Assembly: GCF_011682175.1 (NCBI RefSeq) | Contig: NZ_WHJG01000006.1 | Location: forward strand, 62,001-126,000 | Direction: 5' to 3' | From: Massilia frigida | GTDB lineage: Bacteria; Pseudomonadota; Gammaproteobacteria; Burkholderiales; Burkholderiaceae_D | Length of the DNA stretch: 64,000 nt | Shown here: positions 36,459-45,227 of the stretch, in pieces | Position numbering within the stretch: the stretch's first letter is position 1 | How the letters are laid out: every line of letters starts with the position of its first letter | Program-made: the position numbers and the translations under genes | Notes under the pieces: generated by a model | Told to the model about the DNA's origin: nothing | What the model saw: the letters and a program-made list of their open reading frames with translations, nothing else | The model's database searches: none

Positions 36459-37057
36459 AACGTTTGATCTTTGCCCTCGCCGTCAGCGCCAGTTGCGCTG
36501 TCGCCAGCGCTGCCGCGCCAATCGCCAAAATCCAGGCGCTGCTGGCCAAGCCGACGGTCCTGTGCGGCCGCTTCGACCAGACCAAGCAGCTGGCCGGCAT
36601 GAAAAAACCGCTCGCCTCGAACGGCCGCTTTTGCGTCGTCGCCGGCAAGGGCGTGCTGTGGCGTACCCTGAAACCGTTCCCGAACACCCTGCGCCTGACG
36701 CGCGACGAAATCGTCAGCTTCCAGGGCGAGCGCGTGGCGATGCGCCTCGAAGCGAAGCAGGAACCGACGGTACGCATGATTAACAGCGTGCTGTTTTCGC
36801 TGCTGTCGGGCGACCTGGGCCAGCTCGAAACCCTGTTCGAGGTCGATGGCAATGTCGACGGCGGCAGCTGGAACGTCGCGCTCAAGGCGCGCCAGCCGGC
36901 GCTGGCCAAGGCCATCGGCGCCATTTCGCTCGACGGCGGTGCCTATGTGAAGAATATCCAGATCGCCGAGGCGAGCGGTGATAAAACCTTTATCGTGTTC
37001 TCCGAGATCAAGACTGGCGAGGGCGCGATTGCCGCCGACGAGGCGGCGCTGCTGTGA
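36455..37057 (+). CDS. LolA-like outer membrane lipoprotein carrier protein
   Basis: A 200-aa periplasmic protein with a cleavable signal peptide (MKRLIFALAVSASCAVASA). The mature part has a LolA-like fold pattern (GRFDQTKQLAGMKKPLASNGRF near the start). It is thought to ferry the hydrophobic APE lipid across the periplasm between the MMPL exporter and the outer membrane, by analogy with LolA. Both neighbours overlap it by 4 bp. Confidence 0.82.
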   Translation: MKRLIFALAVSASCAVASAAAPIAKIQALLAKPTVLCGRFDQTKQLAGMKKPLASNGRFCVVAGKGVLWRTLKPFPNTLRLTRDEIVSFQGERVAMRLEAKQEPTVRMINSVLFSLLSGDLGQLETLFEVDGNVDGGSWNVALKARQPALAKAIGAISLDGGAYVKNIQIAEASGDKTFIVFSEIKTGEGAIAADEAALL

Positions 37058-39417
37058 ATCCGGAGGTAAAGCGGCACAAGTGGCTAGCCTGGATCTGGGC
37101 ATTGGTGGTGTGCGCCCTGCTGGGACATAACGCCTATTTGTGGATCGTCCAGCGCATCGTGCCCGACACCGACATCCTGGCATTGCTGCCGGTGCAGGAG
37201 CGCGACCCGATCCTGCAGCAATCGTTCACCCACATGGTGGACGCGGCGCAGCAGCGCGTGATCGTGCTGGTCGGCGCCGCCGATTGGGCCGATGCCACGC
37301 GTGCCGCCGACGCCTACAACGCCGTGCTGGCCAGCCAGCCCGGCGTGCTCGAAGCGGTGAAACTGTCCGACGAAACCCAGGGCGACTGGCTGGCGCCATT
37401 CCAGAAGCACAGCGTCGCCTTGCTGACCGCGCAGCAGGAAGCGCAGTTGCGCAGCGAGAGTCCGCAATTCTGGACCGACGCCGCCCTGGCCAAGCTGTAC
37501 TCCGCCTTCTCCGGCCCGAAGCTGGGTGCCTTCCGCGACGATCCATTCGGCCTGTTTTCCGGCTGGGTCCAGGAACGCGCGCAAGAAACGCCGGTGCGCC
37601 CGCGCGACGGCAAGCTGTTCGTGGCCGACGCCGAGCGCCAGTATGTGCTCATGCCGCTGACCATGCGCGCGCCGGCGTTCTCGATGACGGCCCAGCAAAC
37701 CGTGGTGCCGCTGCTCGAGCGCGCCAAACAGGCCGCGCTCAAGGCCGCCCCGCAGGCGAAGGTGATTACCGCCGGCGTGGTGCTGCATGCATCAAACGCC
37801 AGCAATCAGGCCGAAGGCGAAATGTCGACCATCGGCGTGGGTTCCCTGGCCGGCATCGTGCTGCTGACCTGGTTCACCTTCCGTTCGCTGCGCCCGATCG
37901 CGCTGGTGCTGCTGTCGATCGGGATCGGCTTTCTCGGTTCGCTGTCGGTATGCTGGCTGCTGTTCGGCCGCATCCACCTGCTCACGCTCGTCTTCGGGGC
38001 TAGCCTGATCGGCGTGGCCCAGGATTACGGCATTTACTTCCTGTGCAACCGCCTGAGCGCCGACCCGGCCGAGGGTTCGGTGCGCCTGCTCAAACGTTTG
38101 CTGCCGGGACTGGGCCTGACCCTGCTGGCGGCGGTGATCGGCTACACGGGACTGGGTTTCACCCCGTTCCCCGGCCTGCGCCACATGGCCGTATTCTCCG
38201 CTGTGGGACTGGTGTTCGCCTGGCTGACGGTAGCTTGCTGGTTCCCGCTGCTCGTTTCCGGCGGCACTTTGACAACCGGTGCACTGGCCCGCGGCTACGG
38301 CGCCGCGCTGGAGCACTGGCCGCAGGCGCGCATGAATGCGCCGACGCTCGTCGTGGCGGCAGTATTCGTGGCCGTGGCCGGTTTCGGCTGGTCGCGCCTG
38401 GGCGTCAACGACGACATCCGCTCGCTGCAAAACCCGCCCAAGCATTTGATCGACGACCAGATCAAATTGGGCAAGCTGCTGGATGCGCCGACGCCCGTCC
38501 AGTACTTCCTGGTGCGCGGCGCCAGCGCCGAAATCGTGCTGCAGCGTGAAGAAGCGCTCAAGCGCCGCCTCGACCCGCTGATCGCGGCCAAGCGTATTGG
38601 CGGTTATCAGGCGATGTCGAACTGGGTGCCATCCGCGCGCACGCAGTTGGAACGGCGTGCCCTGATCGACAGCAAACTGCTGGCGCCGGGCGGCCCGCTC
38701 GACGCCGTGGCCAAGGCCATTGACGAAGACAGCGCCTGGAGCGCCGCCACGCGCGCGCACCTGATGGCGCCGCGCGCACCGCTCACGCCTGCGGAATTCC
38801 TGAAAACTCCGCCGAGCGAGCCTTGGCGCCACCTGTGGCTGGGCGACATCGACGGCGTCCACGCCAGCATCGTCGCGCTGCGCGGCATGAGCATGGCCGC
38901 GCTGCCGGAGTTGCGCCGTGCCGGCGAGGGCATGGAAGGTGTGCAGTGGGTCGACAAGGTGGCCGAGATTTCATCGGTGCTGGGCCGCTATCGCCAGTAC
39001 ATGGGCTGGGTGGTCCTGGCGGCGTACGCGGTGGTGTTCGCGCTGCTGTACCCGCGCTACCGCGGCAACGCCTGGCGCGTGCTGGCGCCGAGCGCGGTGG
39101 CCAGCATCGCTACTCTGGCGGTGCTCGGTCTCACCGGCCAGGCGCTGCAGCTGTTCCACGTACTGGCATTGATGCTGCTGCTCGGCGTCGTAGTCGACTA
39201 CGGCATCTTCATGCAGGAGCATCCGGGCCGGCGCGATACCACGCCGTGGCTGGCCGTCGGCCTGTCGGCGGCCAATACGCTGCTCGCTTTCGGCTTGCTT
39301 GGCCTGAGCCGGACCCCTGCGCTGCAGGCCTTCGGGCTGACGATGCTGATCGGGACCACGCTGGCGTGGCTGCTGGTGCCTTATTTTGCGAATACCAAGG
39401 AAAATGAACATGCTTGA
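37054..39417 (+). CDS. MMPL/RND family exporter (APE)
   Basis: A 787-aa inner-membrane transporter with a first helix at about 10-28, a large periplasmic loop, a helix bundle at about 255-430, a second loop and a last bundle from about 640. This is the doubled 6+6 helix plan of MMPL/RND lipid exporters. It probably extracts the polyene lipid to the periplasm. It starts with GTG at 37054, overlapping the LolA-like stop (GTGA). No separate adaptor or outer-membrane channel is encoded, consistent with hand-over to the LolA-like carrier. Confidence 0.88.
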   Translation: MNPEVKRHKWLAWIWALVVCALLGHNAYLWIVQRIVPDTDILALLPVQERDPILQQSFTHMVDAAQQRVIVLVGAADWADATRAADAYNAVLASQPGVLEAVKLSDETQGDWLAPFQKHSVALLTAQQEAQLRSESPQFWTDAALAKLYSAFSGPKLGAFRDDPFGLFSGWVQERAQETPVRPRDGKLFVADAERQYVLMPLTMRAPAFSMTAQQTVVPLLERAKQAALKAAPQAKVITAGVVLHASNASNQAEGEMSTIGVGSLAGIVLLTWFTFRSLRPIALVLLSIGIGFLGSLSVCWLLFGRIHLLTLVFGASLIGVAQDYGIYFLCNRLSADPAEGSVRLLKRLLPGLGLTLLAAVIGYTGLGFTPFPGLRHMAVFSAVGLVFAWLTVACWFPLLVSGGTLTTGALARGYGAALEHWPQARMNAPTLVVAAVFVAVAGFGWSRLGVNDDIRSLQNPPKHLIDDQIKLGKLLDAPTPVQYFLVRGASAEIVLQREEALKRRLDPLIAAKRIGGYQAMSNWVPSARTQLERRALIDSKLLAPGGPLDAVAKAIDEDSAWSAATRAHLMAPRAPLTPAEFLKTPPSEPWRHLWLGDIDGVHASIVALRGMSMAALPELRRAGEGMEGVQWVDKVAEISSVLGRYRQYMGWVVLAAYAVVFALLYPRYRGNAWRVLAPSAVASIATLAVLGLTGQALQLFHVLALMLLLGVVVDYGIFMQEHPGRRDTTPWLAVGLSAANTLLAFGLLGLSRTPALQAFGLTMLIGTTLAWLLVPYFANTKENEHA

Positions 39418-39958
39418 AAACCGCCTCCACCTGGCTGCGCCGCTGCTGGCCGCCGTGCTGCTGGCCGCCTGCACCACGCCGCCCGCGCCCCTCGCGCGGC
39501 TCGGCATCAAACTCGCCCCGAGCGCGCTGGAATCGACCATCAGCGTGCAGCAGCACTTGAAAGTGGAGCGCAAGGGCCGCATCGACGAACTCGATGCCGC
39601 GGTCGAAGTCGACCCGCAGCAGGTGCAGATGGTCGGCCTGGCCTTCGGCCAGCGCGTCCTGAGCCTGAGCTATGATGGCAAGGAACTGACCTCGTGGCGC
39701 CACTTGATGCTGCCCAAGCAGGTGCGCGCCGAAGACGTGCTCGAAGACCTGCAGCTCACCTTGTGGCCGGCCGAGGCGATCGCGCGCAGCCTGCCGCAGG
39801 GCTGGCGCATCGACGACGCCGGCCTGCGCCGCACCCTGACCCTCGACGGCGCGGTAGTGGCCACGATTACCTACACGCAGATGCCGCGCTGGACCGGCAC
39901 TGTGACCCTCGACAACCTGCGTTACGATTACCGCCTGACCATCGAGTCGGCGCCTTAA
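39410..39958 (+). CDS. DUF3261 family lipoprotein (APE)
   Basis: A 182-aa lipoprotein with lipobox LAAC near residue 20. I chose ATG 39410 over 39386 and 39404 because AAGGA is correctly spaced and the signal peptide is then a normal length. DUF3261 proteins occur almost only in APE-type clusters and may form the outer-membrane acceptor (LolB-like) for the carrier. It overlaps the exporter by 8 bp. Confidence 0.82.
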   Translation: MLENRLHLAAPLLAAVLLAACTTPPAPLARLGIKLAPSALESTISVQQHLKVERKGRIDELDAAVEVDPQQVQMVGLAFGQRVLSLSYDGKELTSWRHLMLPKQVRAEDVLEDLQLTLWPAEAIARSLPQGWRIDDAGLRRTLTLDGAVVATITYTQMPRWTGTVTLDNLRYDYRLTIESAP

Positions 39959-39964
39959 GAGAAT

Positions 39965-41146
39965 ATGAAGCTGTATCTAAATGAATGCGGGATCGTCTGC
40001 GCGCTGGGCGACTCGCATGAACAAGTCAAACGCGCCCTGTTCGCCGGCCAGAGCGGCATCGCCCCGACCGACGCCTGGTCGCCCGGCCGCGTGCTGCCGC
40101 TGGGACGCGTACTCTCCGCGCTGCCCGACGATGCGGCGCTGCCGCTCGGCCAGCGCAGCCGCAACAACCGGCTGGCGCTGGCCGCGCTGGCGCAGATCCG
40201 CGCCGCGGTCGATGCGGCGGTGCTGCGCTACGGGGCCGGCCGGATCGGCATCGTGATCGGCACCAGCACCTCCGGCATCGCCGAAACCGAAGCGGCGCTG
40301 CACGCGCACTTCAAGGGCGCGCCGCTGCCGGCCGGGTTTCATTACGCGCAGCAGGAAATGGGGTCGCCCGCCGCCATGCTGGCCCGTGAACTGAACGTCA
40401 GCGGCCCGGCCTACGCCCATTCGAGCGCCTGCGCATCCGGCGCCAAGGCCCTGGCCAGCGCCGCGCGCCTGATTCGCATGGGCCTGTGCGACGCCGTCAT
40501 CACTGGCGGCGTGGACACCCTGTGCGGGTTCACGGTGGCGGGGTTTTCGGCGCTCGAATCGGTCAGCGCGGCGCGCTGCAACCCATTGAGCGCCAACCGC
40601 GAGGGCATCAACATTGGCGAGGGCGCCGCGCTGTTCCTGATGACGCGCGAGCCGGCCGCCGTCGCCCTGTGCGGCTGGGGCGAGGCGTCCGACGGCCACC
40701 ACATGTCGGCGCCCGATCCGGCTGGCAGCGGCGCGCGCCTGGCGATCACCGAAGCGCTGACGCGCGCCGGTATCGACGCGACGCAGATAGACTACATCAA
40801 CCTGCACGGCACGGCGACCATCCAGAACGATGCGATGGAGTCGCGCGTGGTGCATGACCTGTTCGGCGCCCAGGTGCCGGTCAGCTCGACCAAGGGCTTT
40901 ACCGGCCACGCGCTGGGCGCGGCGGCGGCGCTGGAAGCGGCCTTGATCTGGCTGGCCATGCAGGACGATAATCCCGAAGGGCTGCTGCCGCCGCACCTGT
41001 GGGACGGCGTGCCCGATCCGGCGCTGCCGGCGCTGAACGTGGCCGCGCCGGGTGCGCGCCTCGGGCGTCCGCTCGACTGGGCCTTGAGTAACTCGTTTGC
41101 GTTCGGCGGCTCGAACGCCACCCTGATCCTGGGACGGACCCGATGA
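39965..41146 (+). CDS. Beta-ketoacyl-ACP synthase, catalytic ketosynthase (APE)
   Basis: A 393-aa ketosynthase with a complete Cys-His-His triad: Cys156 in SSACASG, His in LHGTATIQND and His in TKGFTGHALGAAAALE. It condenses malonyl-ACP onto the growing chain. It is the presumed partner of the chain-length-factor-like protein encoded at 27383, although the two genes lie at opposite ends of the operon (ApeO/ApeC analogy). It overlaps the dehydratase gene by 4 bp. Confidence 0.9.
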   Translation: MKLYLNECGIVCALGDSHEQVKRALFAGQSGIAPTDAWSPGRVLPLGRVLSALPDDAALPLGQRSRNNRLALAALAQIRAAVDAAVLRYGAGRIGIVIGTSTSGIAETEAALHAHFKGAPLPAGFHYAQQEMGSPAAMLARELNVSGPAYAHSSACASGAKALASAARLIRMGLCDAVITGGVDTLCGFTVAGFSALESVSAARCNPLSANREGINIGEGAALFLMTREPAAVALCGWGEASDGHHMSAPDPAGSGARLAITEALTRAGIDATQIDYINLHGTATIQNDAMESRVVHDLFGAQVPVSSTKGFTGHALGAAAALEAALIWLAMQDDNPEGLLPPHLWDGVPDPALPALNVAAPGARLGRPLDWALSNSFAFGGSNATLILGRTR

Positions 41147-41619
41147 ACAGCGACAGTTACCCCGACATCCGCGCGCTGGTCCCGCACGAAGGCGAGATGG
41201 TGTTTCTCGACCGCGTGCTCACGGCCGGCACCAGCACCCTGTGCGCGGAAGTGACGATCGGCCAGCACAGCGTGTTTTTCGACGCAACAGGAGTAGAGGC
41301 GGGCGTCGGCTCCTGGGTCGGTATCGAATACATGGCGCAGGCGATTGCCGCCCACGCCGGATTTTTGGCGCGCCTGCGCGGCGACGCCGTGCGCGTGGGC
41401 TTTCTGCTTGGCGCGCGGCGCTACCAGACCAGCGTGCCCCTGTTCGCGTTGGGCAGCGTGCTGCATGTGCACGTGCAGCACGTGCTGCAGGGCGAGAACG
41501 GCCTGGGCGCGTTCGACTGCCGCATCGACGATGGCGCCAGCGGGGCCAATCTGGCCAACGCCACCATCACGGTGTTCCAGCCCGATAATGTTAACGAATT
41601 TTTGCAGCGGAGTTTTTAA
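41143..41619 (+). CDS. 3-hydroxyacyl-ACP dehydratase, ApeP-like
   Basis: A 158-aa hotdog protein. LVPHEGEMVFLDRV near the start and the central helix GSWVGIEYMAQAIAAHAG match the small dehydratases of APE clusters. It should remove water from 3-hydroxyacyl-ACP to form each conjugated double bond. Together with the hotdog domain fused to the ligase it gives two dehydratases, matching the ApeI/ApeP pair. The ketoreductase start follows its stop with no gap. Confidence 0.85.
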   Translation: MNSDSYPDIRALVPHEGEMVFLDRVLTAGTSTLCAEVTIGQHSVFFDATGVEAGVGSWVGIEYMAQAIAAHAGFLARLRGDAVRVGFLLGARRYQTSVPLFALGSVLHVHVQHVLQGENGLGAFDCRIDDGASGANLANATITVFQPDNVNEFLQRSF

Positions 41620-42363
41620 ATGAGTAGCCAGAGCAGTATCAACCAGACAGTATTGGTGACGGGTTCGTCGCGTGGCATCGGCAAGGCGATTGCGCTGCGC
41701 CTGGCGCGCGACGGCTACGACATCGTCGTGCATTGCCGTAGCCAGCGCGCCGAGGCCGACGCGGTCGCGCGCGAGATCGAAGCGATGGGGCGCGGCGCGC
41801 GCGTGCTGCAGTTCGACATCGGCGAACGCGATGTCGCGGCCGCATCCCTGCTGGCCGACATCGAGCAGCACGGCTGCTACTACGGCGTGGTGTGCAATGC
41901 CGGCGTGGCGCGCGACAATGCGTTTCCGGCCATGAGCGGCGAGGACTGGGACATTGTCCTCAAGACCAACCTCGATGGCTTTTATAACGTGCTCAATCCC
42001 CTCGTGATGCCGATGGTCCAGCGCCGCAAGGCTGGCCGCATCGTCACCATGGCATCGGTTTCCGGCCTGGCCGGCAACCGCGGGCAGGTCAATTACAGCG
42101 CCGCCAAGGCCGGCATCATCGGCGCCACCAAGGCGCTGGCGATCGAACTGGCCAAGCGCGCCATCACCGTCAATTGCGTCGCGCCGGGCCTGATCGAAAC
42201 CGACATGATCAGCGACGTGCCGATGGAAGAAGCGCTCAAGATGATTCCGGCCAAGCGGATCGGCAAACCGGAGGAAGTGGCCGCCGCGGTCAGCTTCCTG
42301 ATCGGCGCCGACGCGTCCTACATCACGCGCCAGGTTATTTCCGTCAACGGAGGCATGGTATGA
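41620..42363 (+). CDS. 3-oxoacyl-ACP reductase, FabG-like (APE)
   Basis: A 247-aa short-chain reductase. The cofactor motif is TGSSRGIG, CNAGVARD is present, and the catalytic Tyr and Lys are in YSAAKAG; INGG is replaced by the closing SVNGGMV. It reduces the beta-keto group each cycle with NADPH. It ends overlapping the next ketosynthase by 4 bp. Confidence 0.93.
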   Translation: MSSQSSINQTVLVTGSSRGIGKAIALRLARDGYDIVVHCRSQRAEADAVAREIEAMGRGARVLQFDIGERDVAAASLLADIEQHGCYYGVVCNAGVARDNAFPAMSGEDWDIVLKTNLDGFYNVLNPLVMPMVQRRKAGRIVTMASVSGLAGNRGQVNYSAAKAGIIGATKALAIELAKRAITVNCVAPGLIETDMISDVPMEEALKMIPAKRIGKPEEVAAAVSFLIGADASYITRQVISVNGGMV

Positions 42364-43589
42364 AGCACCGCGTCGTCGTCACCGGCATGGCCGGCATCAG
42401 CCCCCTGGGCAACGACTGGGCCACGATCCGCACGCGCCTGGGCGAGTACCGCAACGCCATCGTCCCGATGCAGGAGTGGGCCGATTACGAAGGCTTGAAC
42501 ACCAAACTGGGCGCGCCGGCCGCGCCGTTCGAACTGGGCGAACGCTTTCACCGCAAGGCGATGCGCAGCATGGGACGGGTGGCGCTGATGGCCACGCGCG
42601 CCAGCGAAATGGCGCTGGCGCATGCCGGCCTGCTGGAGCATCCGCTGCTCAAGAGCGGGCGCATGGGCGTGTCCTTCGGTTCCTCGGCCGGCACGCCGAG
42701 CGCGATCGGCGACTTTGGCCGCATGATGGAAGAGCGCAGCACGCGCGGCATCAACGCCACCACCTACATCAAGATGATGGCGCATACGGCGCCGGTGAAC
42801 ATCGGCGTGTTCTTCGGCCTGACCGGCCGCGTGATCACCACCTCGTCGGCCTGCACCTCGGGCAGCCAGGGCATCGGCTACGCGTACGAAGCGATCCGCA
42901 ACGGCCAGCAGACCGCCATGGTGGCCGGCGGCGCCGAAGAACTGTGCGCGACCGAGGCGGCGGTGTTCGACACCCTGTTCGCCACCAGCACGCGCAACGA
43001 CACGCCCGCCATCACGCCGCGGCCGTTCGACAGCGAGCGCGATGGCCTGGTGATCGGGGAGGGTGCCGGATGCCTGATCCTGGAAGAGCTGGAGCATGCG
43101 CTCGCGCGCGGCGCCACCATCCATGCCGAGCTGGTGGGCTTCGGCACCAACAGCGACGGTTGCCACGTGACGCAGCCGAATGCGGCGACGATGAAGATTG
43201 CGATGGAACTGTCCCTGGCCGACGCCGGCCTGGCGCCGGAGGCCATCGGTTACGTGAACGCGCACGGCACCGCCACCGAACAGGGCGACATCGCCGAAAC
43301 CCAGGCCACCAACGCCATGTTCGGCGCGCGCGTGCCGATCAGTTCATTGAAAAGCTACATGGGCCACACCCTGGGCGCCTGCGGCGCGCTGGAAGCGTGG
43401 ATCAGCATCGAGATGATGCGCGAGGGCTGGTTCGCGCCGACCATCAACCTGGAGCAGGTCGACCCGCGCTGCGCGCCGCTCGACTACATCCACACCGAGG
43501 GCCGCCGCATCGATACCGACTACATCATGACCAACAATTTTGCGTTCGGCGGCATTAACACGTCGCTGATTTTTAAGAAGTATGGCTAA
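42360..43589 (+). CDS. Beta-ketoacyl-ACP synthase II-like (APE, second ketosynthase)
   Basis: A 409-aa ketosynthase of the FabB/FabF group with Cys165 (SSACTSGSQG), His in NAHGTATEQGD and His in KSYMGHTLGACGALE. The start overlaps the FabG stop (ATGA); the longer open frame upstream is shadow. In E. coli the equivalent (ApeR) is thought to act early, extending the aryl starter, separately from the KS/CLF pair. That role is inferred. Confidence 0.9.
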   Translation: MKHRVVVTGMAGISPLGNDWATIRTRLGEYRNAIVPMQEWADYEGLNTKLGAPAAPFELGERFHRKAMRSMGRVALMATRASEMALAHAGLLEHPLLKSGRMGVSFGSSAGTPSAIGDFGRMMEERSTRGINATTYIKMMAHTAPVNIGVFFGLTGRVITTSSACTSGSQGIGYAYEAIRNGQQTAMVAGGAEELCATEAAVFDTLFATSTRNDTPAITPRPFDSERDGLVIGEGAGCLILEELEHALARGATIHAELVGFGTNSDGCHVTQPNAATMKIAMELSLADAGLAPEAIGYVNAHGTATEQGDIAETQATNAMFGARVPISSLKSYMGHTLGACGALEAWISIEMMREGWFAPTINLEQVDPRCAPLDYIHTEGRRIDTDYIMTNNFAFGGINTSLIFKKYG

Positions 43590-43606
43590 CCTGGAGAACT
43601 ACACGA

Positions 43607-44059
43607 ATGAAAAAAATCCTCTCGACGATGGCAGTCCTGGCAGTAATCGGTAGTGCCCTGCCGGCCCACGCGGCCGACAAGAAACTCATGTTGCCGTTCG
43701 CCGGCGCGCTGGAAGACAACGGCGCCAAAGAACGCCTGGGCGATACGATCAAGTATTATTTCGGTACGCAGAAAACGCCGAAGGTGCTGGAAAAGCGCGG
43801 CTCCGACCAGACCAGCCAGAAGACCAATGCCTTCGGCAAGACCGACCAGGCAGTCTGCCACTGGGCGTTCCTGTCGTCCATGCTGGCCTTGCAGAAGCGC
43901 GCGCAGGAAGTCGGCGCGAATGCGGTCATCAATATCACCAGCAACTACAAAAACACCACGTATTCGAGCGAGACCGACTTTGAATGCCACGTCGGTAACA
44001 TCGTCGGCGGCGTTGCCCTGAAAGGCGACTTCGTGCGCCTGGCAGACGGCAAGAAGTAA
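43607..44059 (+). CDS. Periplasmic protein of unknown function at the end of the APE cluster
   Basis: A 150-aa protein with a clear signal peptide (MKKILSTMAVLAVIGSALPAHA). The mature part ends with VGANAVINITSNYKN and FECHVGNIVGG and has two cysteines that may form a disulfide. Similar proteins are sometimes misnamed excinuclease subunits; nothing here supports that. GGAG lies about 10 bases before the ATG and the gene sits 17 bp after the last ketosynthase, so it is probably in the operon. Function unknown. Confidence 0.8.
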   Translation: MKKILSTMAVLAVIGSALPAHAADKKLMLPFAGALEDNGAKERLGDTIKYYFGTQKTPKVLEKRGSDQTSQKTNAFGKTDQAVCHWAFLSSMLALQKRAQEVGANAVINITSNYKNTTYSSETDFECHVGNIVGGVALKGDFVRLADGKK

Positions 44060-44072
44060 TTCCGCAGTCTTG

Positions 44073-44099
44073 AGCGCGGCCTGGAAACCAGGCCGCGCT
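44073..44099. terminator. Strong hairpin closing the APE cluster
   Basis: A perfect 12-bp GC-rich stem (AGCGCGGCCTGG/CCAGGCCGCGCT) with an AAA loop, 13 bp after the last cluster gene and 5 bp from the convergent lipoprotein gene end. It has no T-run, but its stability makes it a likely shared terminator. Confidence 0.7.
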
Positions 44100-44104
44100 G
44101 TATG

Positions 44105-44539
44105 TCATTCCCCGGCTTTGCCCGGGAAAAGCTGTTCGGTCAACTCAGCGATTTTTTTGTCCCCATTGATCATCTGGGACGCAAGGCTGGGATCGTCGTC
44201 CACCTTGTAGGTGGCACTGCCGACCTGCGTGCCCTTCTTGTACACAATGATCCCTGCCCGCTCCAGGTGGAAAGATTTGCGGTAGCGCCAAGTGCCGTCA
44301 TACGTCGCGGTGACCGGGCAGTCGCTCAGCGAGGCGCCTTCGGGCAGCACCTTGACCTCGTATCCCTTGCTGACCAGGACACCCTGAACGATCTCGCGGA
44401 TGGGCTGCGCGGCTTTCTTGTTGTCGATGATGCACACCGTCTTGCTGCCGAGACGTTCCACCGGCTTGACGGTTTGATGCATCCCGCAGCCCGAGAGGGC
44501 GGCCATGGTAAGGGAAATACAAGCGACTCTGGCGATCAT
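44105..44539 (-). CDS. Sbal_3080-like lipoprotein A
   Basis: A 144-aa lipoprotein with lipobox LSGC (about residue 18) and a mature domain starting TVKPVERLGSKTVCIIDN. It is a close paralog of the protein encoded directly upstream: both share KPVER, VCI(I/V)DN, a SL(S/V)(D/E)CPVT(A/S)TY block and a terminal EL(T/V)(E/D)QLFP. The pattern resembles Sbal_3080-family lipoproteins, whose function is unknown. The mature protein keeps two further conserved cysteines. Confidence 0.8.
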   Translation of the reverse strand: MIARVACISLTMAALSGCGMHQTVKPVERLGSKTVCIIDNKKAAQPIREIVQGVLVSKGYEVKVLPEGASLSDCPVTATYDGTWRYRKSFHLERAGIIVYKKGTQVGSATYKVDDDPSLASQMINGDKKIAELTEQLFPGKAGE

Positions 44540-44634
44540 GTCGTTTCTCTGGTGACGTTTGCAGTGAATAAACTATACCATTTCGCCACGCAAGAACCTC
44601 GTCCCCCGGCCTCTCGCGCGGCGCCGCGCTGTCT

Positions 44635-45069
44635 CTACGAGCCGGCCAGGTTCGGGAACAACTGGTCGACCAGTTCCGTGATTTTCTTCTCCGCAGCGAT
44701 GAATTTTCCCATGTTGCCGCCGCCCCGGGTGGCGTCGTAGGTAGCCTTGCCGGCCGGCTTGGCATTCTTGTAGACGACGATCTCGGCGTACGCCATGTAC
44801 ATGGCCAGGTCCCAGCGCCAGGTCGCGGTGTAGGTCGAGGTGACCGGGCATTCGACCAGCGAGGAGCCCGAGGCCAGCTTCTTGACTGCATATCCCTTGT
44901 TGGTGAGCGCGCGCTCGTAGGCGTCCATGAAGCTCGCCCTGACGGAGGAATTGTCGACGATGCACACCACCTTGCTGTCGAAACGCTCGACCGGCTTGAC
45001 GTTTTGACGAATCGCGCAGCCGGACAGGGCGAGCAGGGCGACGGCAGTACAGGCAAGTTTGGAGAACAT
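44635..45069 (-). CDS. Sbal_3080-like lipoprotein B (paralog of A)
   Basis: A 144-aa lipoprotein with lipobox LSGC and the same plan as its downstream neighbour, from which it is separated by 95 bp. I chose ATG 45069 because it gives a normal lipoprotein signal (MFSKLACTAVALLALSGC); the open frame reaches 45123. The pair looks like a tandem duplication that has since diverged. It has no partner gene that would suggest a role. Confidence 0.8.
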   Translation of the reverse strand: MFSKLACTAVALLALSGCAIRQNVKPVERFDSKVVCIVDNSSVRASFMDAYERALTNKGYAVKKLASGSSLVECPVTSTYTATWRWDLAMYMAYAEIVVYKNAKPAGKATYDATRGGGNMGKFIAAEKKITELVDQLFPNLAGS

Positions 45070-45227
45070 GTAATTTCTTTGTGGAAATTTATGTGGATCT
45101 GTACTATACCATCGTGTTGTCACGTAAACACATCAGTGGCCGCGGCGCGATGCATTGGCGCCACTTTTGCGGTCATGTCCAGCCACACCGGTGCCGCCGC
45201 GCCTGTCATGGCGCAGGATAAAAGCGA

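Larger units (their letters stand above)
27383..44059 (+). other. Aryl polyene (APE) type II PKS gene cluster
   Basis: Eighteen consecutive plus-strand genes, plus a periplasmic protein at the end, with gaps under 25 bp or overlaps throughout, so probably one long operon. The gene set (ketosynthase, chain-length-factor-like protein, two ACPs, ketoreductase, two hotdog dehydratases, AMP-ligase, ammonia-lyase, methyltransferase, acyltransferases, glycosyltransferase, thioesterase, LolA-like, MMPL and DUF3261) is the established hallmark of aryl polyene or xanthomonadin-like pigment clusters. Products are cell-envelope lipids that protect against oxidative stress. No phosphopantetheinyl transferase gene is seen inside the cluster. 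Confidence 0.92.

Noticed and set aside
43607-44059. Excinuclease subunit annotation
   Set aside because: The protein is exported, 150 aa, with no ATPase or zinc-finger motifs.
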